Source of the DNA: Acidobacteriota bacterium
GTDB lineage: Bacteria > Acidobacteriota > UBA6911
NCBI GenBank assembly: GCA_012729555.1
Contig: JAAYCX010000063.1
Coordinates: forward strand, 1-54,039
DNA: 54,039 nucleotides
Reading direction: 5' to 3'
The position numbers and the translations under genes were made by a program. Below the pieces are notes generated by a model. It saw nothing but the letters and a program-made list of their open reading frames with translations, had not been told where the DNA came from and searched no databases. Positions 16,164-25,270 of this stretch are shown in pieces. How positions within the stretch are numbered: position 1 is the first letter of the stretch; each line of letters begins with the position of its first letter.

Positions 16164-17138
16164 ATGCGAATGCGTTGGTGTGTTGCGGCCCTTTTCTTTG
16201 TTTTCGTCCCGGTGGCGCTCGCCCAGCCGGCGGTCAAGCCGGAGTGCGACCGCGCCTGCCTGGAAAACTACATCGACCGGTACCTGGACGCCATGATCGC
16301 CCACAAGGCGAGCCCGGACCTCTTCCACAAGAACTGCCGCTTCACCGAGAACGGCGTGGAACTGCCGCTCGGCGGCGAGGGGCTCTGGTACGGCATGTCG
16401 GGGAAGGGGACCTACAAGTTCTATATCCCCGACGTCGAGACGCAGCAGGTGGCCTTCATCGGGACCGCCCGGGAAGGGGGCGCCGCCCCGGGGGCGAAGG
16501 CCGCACCGGGGGCCAAGCCGGCCTCCCCCACCACGGTCGCCGTCGCCATCCGGCTGAAGATCCTCGACGGGCTGATTACCGAGGCCGAGCAGCTGGTCAT
16601 CCGGCCGGAACAGAGCCTGACCGGGGACACCCCGGCCTCCAAGTTCCCCCCCACGGCGGAAGCGGTGGAAAAGATGGGGGCGCCGCACGAGATCTTCACC
16701 CAGACCATTCCCGAGGCGGAGCGGATGTCGCGCGAGGAGCTGGTCGAGGTCGGGAACTATTACTTCGCCGGCCTGCAACGCAACGACGGCAAGGGCTACT
16801 ACCCCTTCACCGACGACTGCGTGCGCTACGAGAACGGCATGCTCTCGACCCGGGAGTGCAAGAAGCAGTTCGAGTCGGGACAGCTCAAGGGGATCGTGAC
16901 CCGGATCCGCGACCGGCGCTTCGTCGCCGTCGACCGCGAGCGGGGCAACGTCTACGCCTTCGGTTTCTTCGACCACCTCCCCATCAACTGGACCTGGCAG
17001 CTGGCGGAGATCTTCAAGGTGGAAAAGGGGCAGATCCGGCGCATCGAGGCCATTTTCCACCGCTGCCCCTACGGGATGAACTCCGGGTGGAGCACCTACG
17101 AGCAGGGGATGAGCGAGGAGCTGCAGAGCATCCGGTAG
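16164..17138 (+). CDS. secreted DUF8021-like protein
   Basis: This gives 324 residues with a signal peptide ending near VALAQPA. Two domains with SnoaL/NTF2-like features are visible. The first is CLENYIDRYLDAMIAHK with FTENGVELPLGGEGLW and LKILDGLITEAEQLVI; the second is NYYFAGLQRNDGKGYYPF with CVRYENGM and VYAFGFFDH. The FTENGVELPLG block resembles DUF8021. A Pro/Ala/Gly-rich linker (about residues 108-122) interrupts the first domain. AAGGAGGAAT is a strong RBS. Function is unknown; relatives often stand near esterases, as here near the tannase-like gene. Confidence 0.65.
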   Translation: MRMRWCVAALFFVFVPVALAQPAVKPECDRACLENYIDRYLDAMIAHKASPDLFHKNCRFTENGVELPLGGEGLWYGMSGKGTYKFYIPDVETQQVAFIGTAREGGAAPGAKAAPGAKPASPTTVAVAIRLKILDGLITEAEQLVIRPEQSLTGDTPASKFPPTAEAVEKMGAPHEIFTQTIPEAERMSREELVEVGNYYFAGLQRNDGKGYYPFTDDCVRYENGMLSTRECKKQFESGQLKGIVTRIRDRRFVAVDRERGNVYAFGFFDHLPINWTWQLAEIFKVEKGQIRRIEAIFHRCPYGMNSGWSTYEQGMSEELQSIR

Positions 17139-17156
17139 CGATGAGGGGCGGGGGGG

Positions 17157-18731
17157 CTACGCCTCCCCGCCCGTGGTTTTCCTGGGGATGGTGGCGATGA
17201 TGAGGAGGGCGAGGAGCATCATCGCCGCACCGATCCAGAAGACGGCCCGCAGCCCCGCCTCGAGCGACCCGCGCACCGCGGCGAGGGTCCTGTCGAACAG
17301 CCGCCCGTCCCCGCCGGTCTTCGCCTCGAGCGCGGTGCGGAGATTGGCGAGGGCGGGGCCCGACAGCAGCGCCTGGGGGTCGTCGACGGCCTCGAGGATC
17401 CGCGCGTCCGCCGCCGGTGAGAGTTCCTCCGGCAGCGAGCGCTCGAGCGCCCGCGCGTAGGCGACGTTCATCGTAGAGCCCAGGATCGCGGGGGAGATGG
17501 CCGACCCGATATTCAAGAAGAAGAAGAGGGCCCCCATCGCCACCCCCAGCAGGCGCATCGGGACCGCGTTCTGCACCACCACCGTGTTGATCGTCGGGAT
17601 GACGCCGTAACCCAGTCCCGCCACCACGGCCACCGCCACGCTCCATGCGACGGGGGTGCCGGCGCCGAAGAGGATCAGGGCGAACATGGCGGCCACCAGC
17701 AGGCCGTACCCGGCCACGAACATCCATTTGAAGCGCCCCGTGCGGGCGATGGCGTAGCCGGCGGGAACCCCCATGAAGGCCGTCAGGACCCCGTAGGGGG
17801 TGGTGATGAAACCGCTGTGGAAGGTGCTGATCCCCTGGACCCCCTGCAGGAACATCGGGAAGTACATCATCATTCCCATCGTTCCGAAGGAGGAGAAAAA
17901 GGTGGCCAGCGCCACGGTGCTGAAGGAGCGGTTCCGAAGCACGATCGGATCGAGGATGGGCTCCCCGGCGCGGGTTTCGACCCTGACGAAGACGACCCAG
18001 CAGAGGGCCGAGAGGAGGAGGAGGCCCAGGATCGGGGTGGAGAGCCAGGGGAAGGTGGTGCCGGCGTAGGAAAAGGCGAGGATGGAACTCGAGGCCGCCA
18101 GGGCCATCCAGAAGCAGCCCTTGAAATCGATTTTGCGGCTCTTATCCCGGTTGGCCATGGAAGGGACCCCCAGGGGCACGGTGACGAGGCAGAGGACGAG
18201 CAGGGGGACCGCCAGCCAGAACAGGTAGCGCCAGTTCAGGGTATCCACGATGAAGCCGCCGAGGGCGGGGCCGGTCAGGGTGAACACCCCAAGCGGGATG
18301 TTGAGGAGGCCGACCCACTTGGCCCGCTCCGTGGGCGGGAAGAGATCGCCGACCACGGCGAAGACCAGGGGCATCATCGCCCCGGCGCCCACGGCCGCGA
18401 TCGCGCTCGCCACGATCAGGAACACGAAGGTGGGGCTGAGGGCGGAGAGGACGGTCCCGGCGAGCGAGGCGGACAGGGCGATCATGAGGATGAGGCGCCG
18501 TCCGAACATGTCCGAAAGCTTGCCGAAGATGACGGTTACCAGCGCCATGACCAGCGCGGGGATCGAAACGGACCAGGCGTACAGCGACAGCCCGTCCAGG
18601 TCGGCCGCGATCTTCGGCCGGGCGATGGTCAGCGTCTGCACCGAATAGGCCACCGTGCCGTAGACGGCGAAGATGGCCACCAGCCCCCAGAGAACCTGTT
18701 TCTTCGTATACTGTGCCCTTTCCTCTGCCAT
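17157..18731 (-). CDS. DHA2-type MFS exporter
   Basis: This gives 524 residues with about 14 membrane helices, the EmrB/QacA (DHA2) layout. FGKLSDMFGRRLILM is the motif A loop between helices 2 and 3, and the segment from SLAGTVLSAL through PLGVFTLTGPALGGFIVD carries the motif C-like helix 5. A long hydrophilic loop before the last helix (about residues 415-490, with AEARILEAVDD-like acidic stretches) is unusual in length. It should export a drug or small molecule by proton antiport. The start at 18731 is set by AAGGAGAG eight bases upstream; the frame is open to 18806. It ends convergently, 18 bases from the DUF8021-like gene. Confidence 0.88.
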   Translation of the reverse strand: MAEERAQYTKKQVLWGLVAIFAVYGTVAYSVQTLTIARPKIAADLDGLSLYAWSVSIPALVMALVTVIFGKLSDMFGRRLILMIALSASLAGTVLSALSPTFVFLIVASAIAAVGAGAMMPLVFAVVGDLFPPTERAKWVGLLNIPLGVFTLTGPALGGFIVDTLNWRYLFWLAVPLLVLCLVTVPLGVPSMANRDKSRKIDFKGCFWMALAASSSILAFSYAGTTFPWLSTPILGLLLLSALCWVVFVRVETRAGEPILDPIVLRNRSFSTVALATFFSSFGTMGMMMYFPMFLQGVQGISTFHSGFITTPYGVLTAFMGVPAGYAIARTGRFKWMFVAGYGLLVAAMFALILFGAGTPVAWSVAVAVVAGLGYGVIPTINTVVVQNAVPMRLLGVAMGALFFFLNIGSAISPAILGSTMNVAYARALERSLPEELSPAADARILEAVDDPQALLSGPALANLRTALEAKTGGDGRLFDRTLAAVRGSLEAGLRAVFWIGAAMMLLALLIIATIPRKTTGGEA

Positions 18732-18913
18732 CGATCTCTCCTTTGCAGCGAAGCGGCGGCGGGTGCCGCGGGGTCGAATTATGGATGAGACAATAACCCG
18801 TGCCAAATAGCAATATCTTTGTGGGGGATCCCCTGCCGGCGGTGTATAATGGCGCCACCCTGATTCATTTCGTCAAGTCGTCCCCGCTGGACCTGGCATA
18901 AGGAGGAGCGCGC

Positions 18914-20476
18914 ATGAATTTCCACCGTTTCCTGTCGGCCGTCATGCTGGCCGGCCTGATTTTTCCGGCCCGCCCGGCCGACGCACAGCAGTCGTGCGAA
19001 AGCCTCGCGTCGGTCAGGATCCCCAACGTCACGATCACCTCCGCGCGGGCCGGGAGCCCCGGGTTCGAGCTGCCGGCGCAGTCCGGCTTCCTGAACGCCC
19101 CGCCCCGGAAGGTCAACGCCCCCTTCTGCCGCATCGAGGCCTACTCGGCGCCGACGGCCGATTCCCATATCGGAATCGAGGTCTGGCTCCCCGCGGCGGA
19201 GAACTGGAACGGAAAATTCCTGGCAGCCGGCAACCCCGGCTTCATCGGCTCTCTTTCCCCTTCGGGCCTGGCCGCGATCATGGAGCGGGGGTACGTCGCC
19301 GGGGGGACCGACACCGGGCACGTGGACCCCGACTTCCAGTGGGCCATCGGGCATCCCGAAAAGTGGGCCGACTGGGGCTACCGCGCGGTGCACGAGATGG
19401 CGGTGGTGACCAAGGAGATGGCCCGGCGCTATTACGGCCGGCCGGTCCGGTATTCCTTCTGGAACAGCTGCCACAACGGGGGGAACCAGGGGCTTGCGGA
19501 GGCGCAGCGCTACCCGGACGATTTCGACGGCATCGTCGTCGGCGACCCGGCCTTCCACATCTCCCGCCTGCAGCCGGGATCGCTCTACATCAGCTGGGTG
19601 GCGCTCAAGGACGGCGTAGACGGGCCGGGCTACATCCCCGTCGCGAAGCTCGAGGTGCTCAACCGGGCGGCCCTGGAAGCCTGCGACGCCGACGACGGCC
19701 TGGTCGACGGCCTCATCGGCGACCCGACGAAATGCAGGTTCGACCCCGCCGTCCTCCAGTGCCGGGGGGCGGACGCCGCCACCTGCCTGACCGCGGGCCA
19801 GGTGGATACGGCCCGGAAGATCTACGCCGGGGCGAAATTCAAGGACGGCAGCCCGATCTACAGCGGCTTCGAGCCGGGGAGCGAACTGGGCTGGGCGTTC
19901 ATGATCGAGAAGGAGCCTTTCTCGGTCAATCTCAATTACTTCAAGGGGATGGTGTTTCAGGACCCCGATTGGGACTGGCGCACCTTCGACGTCGACCGCG
20001 ACACCCGCCTGGGGATCGAGAGGACCTCGAAATACGTCGACAACGACAGTCCCGACCTCAGGGCGTTCAGGCAGTCGGGGGGGAAGATGATCATGGTCTC
20101 TTCCTGGAACAGCCTGGCGCTCCCCCCGCGGCAGTTCGTCGAGTATTATAAGAGCGTGGAGCGGACGATGGGCGGGCGCGGGCAGACGCAGGATTCCGTG
20201 CGCCTCTTCTCCGTCCCCGGTTCCGGCGGTTGCCCCGGGTTTGTGATGAACGAAGGGGATTTCGACGCCTTTTCGGCGATCGAGAGCTGGGTCGAACGGG
20301 GGAAGGCGCCCGAGGTCATCATCTACTCCCACCGCAAGGCGTCCGGGGGGGGCGCCATGGGCGGCGGGGGAGAGGTCTTCCGGACCCGGCCCGTGTGCGC
20401 CTATCCCAGGGTGGCCCGGTACAAGGGGAACGGGGACATCAACGATGCCGCCAATTTCAGCTGCGTGGAACCATAA
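18914..20476 (+). CDS. tannase/feruloyl esterase-family protein with lost catalytic triad
   Basis: This gives 520 residues with a signal peptide (ending near RPADAQQ). The overall sequence follows the tannase family closely: CRIEAYSAP, NWNGKFLAAGNPGF, GTDTGH, AEAQRYPDDFDGIVVGDPA, and a C-terminal RTRPVCAYP.VARYKG.GDINDA.NF.C. The family's CS-D-HC motif should give Ser, Asp and His. Here the nucleophile position is His187 (SCHNGGNQG, normally GCSxGG), the Asp position is Ser400 (SWNSLALPP) and the His position is Gly439 (PGSGGC). The paired Cys186 and Cys440 are kept. It is therefore probably folded and secreted but not an esterase of the usual mechanism. RBS AAGGAGGAG is strong. Confidence 0.85.
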   Translation: MNFHRFLSAVMLAGLIFPARPADAQQSCESLASVRIPNVTITSARAGSPGFELPAQSGFLNAPPRKVNAPFCRIEAYSAPTADSHIGIEVWLPAAENWNGKFLAAGNPGFIGSLSPSGLAAIMERGYVAGGTDTGHVDPDFQWAIGHPEKWADWGYRAVHEMAVVTKEMARRYYGRPVRYSFWNSCHNGGNQGLAEAQRYPDDFDGIVVGDPAFHISRLQPGSLYISWVALKDGVDGPGYIPVAKLEVLNRAALEACDADDGLVDGLIGDPTKCRFDPAVLQCRGADAATCLTAGQVDTARKIYAGAKFKDGSPIYSGFEPGSELGWAFMIEKEPFSVNLNYFKGMVFQDPDWDWRTFDVDRDTRLGIERTSKYVDNDSPDLRAFRQSGGKMIMVSSWNSLALPPRQFVEYYKSVERTMGGRGQTQDSVRLFSVPGSGGCPGFVMNEGDFDAFSAIESWVERGKAPEVIIYSHRKASGGGAMGGGGEVFRTRPVCAYPRVARYKGNGDINDAANFSCVEP

Positions 20477-20485
20477 CGGGCAAGG

Positions 20486-20962
20486 ATGAAGATCGAGATT
20501 TCCATAGCCCGGCAGACCCTGACAGTGCTGGGGGACGGCGGGGAGACCCTTGGGAGCTACCCGGTGTCGACCGCCGCCCGGGGGGCGGGCGAAATCAAGG
20601 GGAGCGGGGGGACGCCGCGCGGGCGCCACGTGGTGCGGGCCAAAATCGGCGCCGGGCTCCCGCGCGGCGCCGTGCTGGTCAGCCGCCGCCCCACGGGGGA
20701 GGTCTGGTCCCCGGAACTGGCCGGACGGTTTCCCGGCCGCGACTGGGTGTTGAGCCGGATCCTCTGGCTTTCGGGGTGCGAAACGGGGGTCAACCGGCTG
20801 GGGGAGCGGGACACCATGCAGCGCTATATCTACATCCACGGGACGCCCGACACGGAACCGATGGGGGAGCCCCGCTCCCACGGCTGCATCCGGATGCGTA
20901 ACGCCGACATCCTGGAGCTGTTCGATCGGGTGCCGGCCGGTACCCCCGTGGAGATCGGCTAG
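20486..20962 (+). CDS. YkuD-type L,D-transpeptidase
   Basis: This gives 158 residues consisting of the YkuD domain alone. The catalytic motif is HGTPD...SHGCIRM, with Cys in SHGC as nucleophile. GTPRGRHVVRAKIG and YIYIHG are the usual flanking blocks. These enzymes make 3-3 cross-links in peptidoglycan or attach proteins to it in the periplasm. No signal peptide is visible (MKIEISIARQTLTVLG begins in the fold), so export would need another route or the enzyme acts elsewhere. It starts nine bases after the tannase-like gene and its stop overlaps the convergent symporter gene by four bases. Confidence 0.88.
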   Translation: MKIEISIARQTLTVLGDGGETLGSYPVSTAARGAGEIKGSGGTPRGRHVVRAKIGAGLPRGAVLVSRRPTGEVWSPELAGRFPGRDWVLSRILWLSGCETGVNRLGERDTMQRYIYIHGTPDTEPMGEPRSHGCIRMRNADILELFDRVPAGTPVEIG

Positions 20963-22401
20963 GCCTTCACTTCCGGGGCGCGGGCGGACAGGAGGCTCAC
21001 CGCGTACCCGACGGCGAAGGTGATCACGGTCCCGACGAGCACGTACCAGGTGAAGGCGATGTCGCTCGCGGCCCAGACCCCGAGCATCGACAGCAGCCCG
21101 ACCGCCATGCCCGCAATGGCGCCGCGTTCGTTGGCCCGCCGGGTCAGCACCCCCAGGAGGAACACCCCCAGCATGCTCCCGTAGGTGATCGAGGCGATCG
21201 TCAGCCCCGCCTCGAGGACCGACCCGACCCCGCGCGAGAGCACGGCCAGCGCCGCCAGGGCGACGCCCCAGAAAACCGTGAACCAGCGCGATATCCGCAG
21301 CTGGCTCGCCGATGACAGGTCGTTACGGAAGAAGGGGCGCACGAAATCGACGACGGTGGTTGAGGCCATCGCGTTCAGGGCGCTGCTGAGGTTCGACATC
21401 GCGGCGGCCAGGATGGCCGCGACCATGATGCCGCGGACCCCGTGCGGGAGATAGCTCACGATGAAGGTGGGGAAGATCCGGTCGGGGGCGGCGGGGGCCG
21501 CCAGTTCCGGGTGGTAGTGGTAGAAGCTGTAGAGCATGACGCCGATGACGAGGAAGAGCGTGAATTGAAACAGGACGATGACGCCGCTCGACAGCAGGGC
21601 GATCTTGCTCTCCCGCTCGTTTCTGGCCGCCAGCAGGCGCTGCACGATCAACTGGTCCACCCCGTGGCTGGCCGTGGTGAGGAAGGCGCCCCCGATGATG
21701 CCGGCCCAGAAGGTATAGGGGATGTGGATGTCGGGGGAGAAATTCCAGACGGCGAACTTCGGCCCCGCGGCGGCCAGCACCCCCTCCCAGCCGTTGGGTA
21801 TCATCCCCAGGATGACGAAGAAGGTGATGGCGGTGCACCCGAGGTAGATGCCGAGCTGCACCACGTCGGTCCAGATGACGGCGGTGAACCCCCCCTGGAA
21901 GGTGTAGATCAGGGTCAGGGCCGAAATGATCAGGATGGACCAGATGTCCCCGGAGCCGAGCACGATCCCGACGACGATCGCGATGGCGAAGACCCGCACC
22001 CCTTCGGCCAGGGCGCGGGTGACGAGGAACATGCTCGCGGTGGCGTGCTTGACGCGGGGGCCGAACCGGCGCTGCATCAGCTCGTAGGCGGTATACATCT
22101 CCCCCTTGAAGTAGGCGGGGATGAGGATGAGGGAGATGAACACCCTTCCCACCAGGTATCCCAGGATCAGCTGCAAAAAGCTCAGGTTTCCGGCGAAGGC
22201 GATCCCGGGGGTGCTGATGATGGTCAGGGTGCTGGTCTCGGTCCCCACGATCGAGAGGGCCAGCACCCAGGCGGGGGCCGTCTTCCCGCCGAGAAAATAG
22301 GTGTGCATCGACTGCTGCTTTTTGCGGAAATGGATGCCGAACAGCGTGATCCCCAGCAGGTACGCCAGGACGATGAACCCGTCCACCCAGTTGAATCCCA
22401 T
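20959..22401 (-). CDS. sodium:solute symporter (SSS family)
   Basis: This gives 480 residues with about 13 membrane helices. The SSS features are FRKKQQSMHTYFLGGKTAPAWVLALS at the start of the first helices (core YFLGG..APAW), GTETSTLTIISTPG, YTFQGGFTAVIWTDVVQ, and GVDQLIVQRLLAARNERESK, with RGIMVAAILAAAMSNLSSALN toward the middle. The family couples sodium entry to uptake of sugars, amino acids or organic acids; the substrate is not evident. No regulator or catabolic operon is adjacent. The ATG at 22401 follows GGGGGAAC. Confidence 0.88.
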   Translation of the reverse strand: MGFNWVDGFIVLAYLLGITLFGIHFRKKQQSMHTYFLGGKTAPAWVLALSIVGTETSTLTIISTPGIAFAGNLSFLQLILGYLVGRVFISLILIPAYFKGEMYTAYELMQRRFGPRVKHATASMFLVTRALAEGVRVFAIAIVVGIVLGSGDIWSILIISALTLIYTFQGGFTAVIWTDVVQLGIYLGCTAITFFVILGMIPNGWEGVLAAAGPKFAVWNFSPDIHIPYTFWAGIIGGAFLTTASHGVDQLIVQRLLAARNERESKIALLSSGVIVLFQFTLFLVIGVMLYSFYHYHPELAAPAAPDRIFPTFIVSYLPHGVRGIMVAAILAAAMSNLSSALNAMASTTVVDFVRPFFRNDLSSASQLRISRWFTVFWGVALAALAVLSRGVGSVLEAGLTIASITYGSMLGVFLLGVLTRRANERGAIAGMAVGLLSMLGVWAASDIAFTWYVLVGTVITFAVGYAVSLLSARAPEVKA

Positions 22402-22581
22402 GGTGTTCCCCCGGAATGCGGGTTAGTGTAATTTCGCCGCCCGGGGAGTGCAACCGTAAACTCCGCAGTTTTCCGCTCCGGCGGGGATGCCGGGGGGCGG
22501 GAGGATGGATTTTGTTCGGACGGCGGCGGGATATGGTGTAATCTGGAAGGCGCATTTCGGTACAAGGAGAGGTGTCTTATC

Positions 22582-23604
22582 GTGAACGTTCTGATCAAAA
22601 AAGTGGTGTTCGCTTCGGGCTTGGCGCTTGCGGGGCTCGGTCTTCCATCTTTTTCCGCCGCCCAGGCTCCCGCCGCGCAGGCCGTGGCTCCAGGCGCCAT
22701 CTTCCCCGCCGTGGTGGCCACCATCGACGGCCAGCCGGTCCCGGGAAGGGAGCTCGAGGTGCTGATCCGCAGGGAACTGGCCCGGATCGGAAGCCCGGAG
22801 TGGAAGGACCTGCGCGAGGACTACCGGGACCAGTTGACGGTCGCCGCCATCACCTCGGTCCTCAATTCGCGCCTGCTCTATCAGAAGGCCGTGGCGGAAG
22901 GGATCGGAGCCACCGACGACGAGGTCCAGGCCGAGATGGACCGGATCGCCAGGAACTATGCGAGCGATGCGGAAATGAACAACGACCTGGCCCGCCAGAT
23001 GCTCGATCGCGACCTGCTGAGGGAGAACCTCCGGCAGACGATTACGATCGCCAAATACATGGAGGCGGCGGTCTCGGGGTCGGTGACGGTCACCCAGGAG
23101 GAACTGGCCAAGTACTACACGGCGCACCCGAGCGAGTTCGCCCACCCCGACATCGTCAGGACCAGCCATATCCTGATCCGGGCGGGGGGGAGTCCTGAAC
23201 AGGACACCCTGGCCCGCCAGCGGGCCGAAGGCCTCCTGGCGCGGGCGAAGAAGGGGGAGGATTTCGCCAAACTCGCGCGGGAGCACTCGGCCGACGAATC
23301 GGCGGCGACGGGGGGGGACCTGGGGTACGCCACCAAGAGCGTGCTGAACTCCAAGTACGCCGACGTCGCCTTCGCGCTCGGCGTGGGGGAATACGGTCTG
23401 GCCGAGACCCCTTCCGGCTATCACGTCATCAAGGTCACCGACAAGAAGGCCGAGGGGGTGGCGACGCTCGAGGAGGCCACCCCGCAGTTGACGGAGATGC
23501 TGCGCAGCCAGAAGGAGCAGGCCGAACTGGAGAAGCTGATCCAGCAGCTGCGCGAAGGCGCCAAGATCGAAATCCTGATTTCGGGCCGGCAGACCCGGGA
23601 CTAG
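22582..23604 (+). CDS. exported parvulin-type peptidyl-prolyl isomerase (SurA/PpiC-like)
   Basis: This gives 340 residues from a GTG start with AAGGAGAGG upstream. A signal peptide (MNVLIKKVVFASGLALAGLG..., cleaved near FSAAQA) precedes a SurA-like N-terminal helical chaperone region (about 45-185) containing VAAITSVLNSRLLYQKAVAEGI. The parvulin domain (about 195-290) shows VRTSHILIRAGG, DFAKLAREHSADESAATGGDLGY and PSGYHVIKVTDK. It should help fold outer-membrane or periplasmic proteins, which fits with LptD being made by this organism. Its stop overlaps that of convergent bshC. Confidence 0.9.
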   Translation: MNVLIKKVVFASGLALAGLGLPSFSAAQAPAAQAVAPGAIFPAVVATIDGQPVPGRELEVLIRRELARIGSPEWKDLREDYRDQLTVAAITSVLNSRLLYQKAVAEGIGATDDEVQAEMDRIARNYASDAEMNNDLARQMLDRDLLRENLRQTITIAKYMEAAVSGSVTVTQEELAKYYTAHPSEFAHPDIVRTSHILIRAGGSPEQDTLARQRAEGLLARAKKGEDFAKLAREHSADESAATGGDLGYATKSVLNSKYADVAFALGVGEYGLAETPSGYHVIKVTDKKAEGVATLEEATPQLTEMLRSQKEQAELEKLIQQLREGAKIEILISGRQTRD

Positions 23605-25223
23605 TCCCGGGCCTCCTCCTGCAGGTAGAGTACCCGGTGGGCGAAATTTTCCGGCCTCGTCTCCCGCCGGAGCCGTTCGAGGAACGGACTCCCGTAGCGG
23701 GCCAGGGGGAGGAGGATCCCCGGCCCCCGTTCCTGCAGTTTCCCTTCCGGGAGGCAGCGCGGGAGCAGCCGGTCGACGGCCTGGGCCACGGGCGAGAGCC
23801 TCAGGGTGCGCGCTCGCACCCGGCCCATGTTGTGAAGGATCCTGCGGCGGGCGTTCTCCGCCGCGCGCTCGAGTCCCGCCTCGACGGCGCCGATCTCGGC
23901 ACGGACCTTCCGGAGGTCGCGATCGAGTCTCCGCTCGAGTTCGTCCAGCCTCTCCAGTTCCTGGGATGATGGCGGTGTTTTTTCCCGCATGCGCTCCCCT
24001 CCAGCCAGGCAGTCCCCAGGATCGATCCCCAGGCGCTCCAGTTCCGCGGCCGTTTCGGGATCGAGCAGGGTGAAGCTGTTGCGGGGCCAGATGACGGGCA
24101 TGGGCCGGTCGATCAAGGCGTAGAGGGGGCCGACCTGGGCGAAATAGGCGATTTCGGAGGGGCCGGCGACGTAGGCGGCGGTGGGGAAGAGCGCATCCTG
24201 GACCACCGGGCGCAGCAGCACGTTGGGGCTGAACCGTTCCGGCGCGCCCTCCATCAGGTGCCGCAGATCCTCTGCGGTGAAGGAGGTCGCCGAGCCCCTC
24301 AGCCGGAACCGGTCCGACTCCCGCTCCAGCGCGAGCCTTTCCCCTTCGGTCACAAACAGCAGCGTGGCATCCTCCCTGAGGTGCACCTGGACCGGATAGC
24401 CGGCCCGGGCGAGACCCCCGGCCCTTTCCCGGAGGGCCGCGACGATCGTGTCCGAGTTTTCGAGCGCCTTCAGGAAGACGGGGGCCGCCAGGCGTTTGGC
24501 CTCGGGATCCGCGGGATCGAACAGGAGCAGCCCCGGGAGGATCGAGCGGAGGAGGCGGGCGAAGGCCAGGGTCATCGTGACTCCGGGCGCGTAGGCTTCT
24601 TCGAGGAGCGCGCGCACGTTCGCGCGGAAGCGTGATTCGGGAATAGAGCCAAGGTAATCGGTATTTACGTCACGAATCTTCAATGGAAGGGTGAGGGATC
24701 CCACCGGCCGAGGAGAGGGGGCGCGATCGCCAAAGAGCGCCCGTGCCACCTCCACCGTCCCGGGGGAGGGTCCGGGGTGGAACACCCGGGTGGCCTCTGC
24801 CAGGTCGTGATCCTCCGTTTCCATCCAGAAAACCGGGACCGCCCGGATTCCGCTCTTCTGCAACTCCTCCGCGAGCGCCACGGCCGTCAGGGCCTTGTAT
24901 ATGGTGTAGAGGGGGCCGCCGAAAACCCCCACCTGTTGGCCCGTGACGACGGCGACGCTGTCGGGCCGGGCCAGGTCCGCGACCTGCTCCTCCAGGGCGG
25001 CGCCGGCGCCATAGAGGGCGTTCTGGCGCTCCAGGATGAGGGCCATTTCCTTCCTTGGAAAATATTTCTTTGAAGACTGGTTGCGTGCAAAAATCTCTAG
25101 TTTTGGTTTAACCGGAGGGGTCGCGTAGAAGCGCTCTGCGGCGGGGGAAAGACCGATGTAATCCAAAAAGAGGGGGGAATGGCCGGGGATGCGGTGAAAG
25201 GGGATATCCTGGGATCTGACCAT
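23601..25223 (-). CDS. bshC: BshC, cysteine-adding enzyme of bacillithiol synthesis
   Basis: This gives 540 residues. BshC adds Cys to GlcN-malate, the last step of bacillithiol synthesis in the cytoplasm. Family marks are VVTGQQVGVFGGPLYTIYKA (nucleotide-binding-like loop), VFWMETEDHDLAEA, LLLFDPADPEAKRL, VRPVVQDALFPTAAYVAGPSEIAYFAQ (here LLRPVVQDALFPT then YVAGPSEIAYFAQ) and a long C-terminal coiled coil (SSQELERLDELERRLDRDL). The start at 25223 is the Met of MVRSQDIPFHRIPG; the frame stays open far into argG on this strand but that part is a shadow. It follows argG by 47 bases that contain a perfect 12 bp hairpin. Confidence 0.93.
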   Translation of the reverse strand: MVRSQDIPFHRIPGHSPLFLDYIGLSPAAERFYATPPVKPKLEIFARNQSSKKYFPRKEMALILERQNALYGAGAALEEQVADLARPDSVAVVTGQQVGVFGGPLYTIYKALTAVALAEELQKSGIRAVPVFWMETEDHDLAEATRVFHPGPSPGTVEVARALFGDRAPSPRPVGSLTLPLKIRDVNTDYLGSIPESRFRANVRALLEEAYAPGVTMTLAFARLLRSILPGLLLFDPADPEAKRLAAPVFLKALENSDTIVAALRERAGGLARAGYPVQVHLREDATLLFVTEGERLALERESDRFRLRGSATSFTAEDLRHLMEGAPERFSPNVLLRPVVQDALFPTAAYVAGPSEIAYFAQVGPLYALIDRPMPVIWPRNSFTLLDPETAAELERLGIDPGDCLAGGERMREKTPPSSQELERLDELERRLDRDLRKVRAEIGAVEAGLERAAENARRRILHNMGRVRARTLRLSPVAQAVDRLLPRCLPEGKLQERGPGILLPLARYGSPFLERLRRETRPENFAHRVLYLQEEARD

Positions 25224-25235
25224 GGCGCCGGGTGA

Positions 25236-25260
25236 GCAGGGGGCGCGACGCGCCCCCTGC
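25236..25260 (-). other. perfect 12 bp hairpin between argG and bshC
   Basis: GCAGGGGGCGCG at 25236-25247 is fully complementary to 25249-25260, with one central base. No T-run follows on either strand, so it is not a classical terminator. Lying in a short intercistronic gap, it could mark RNA processing, partial termination or mRNA stability control between argG and bshC. Confidence 0.6.
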
Positions 25261-25270
25261 CGGACCGCTC

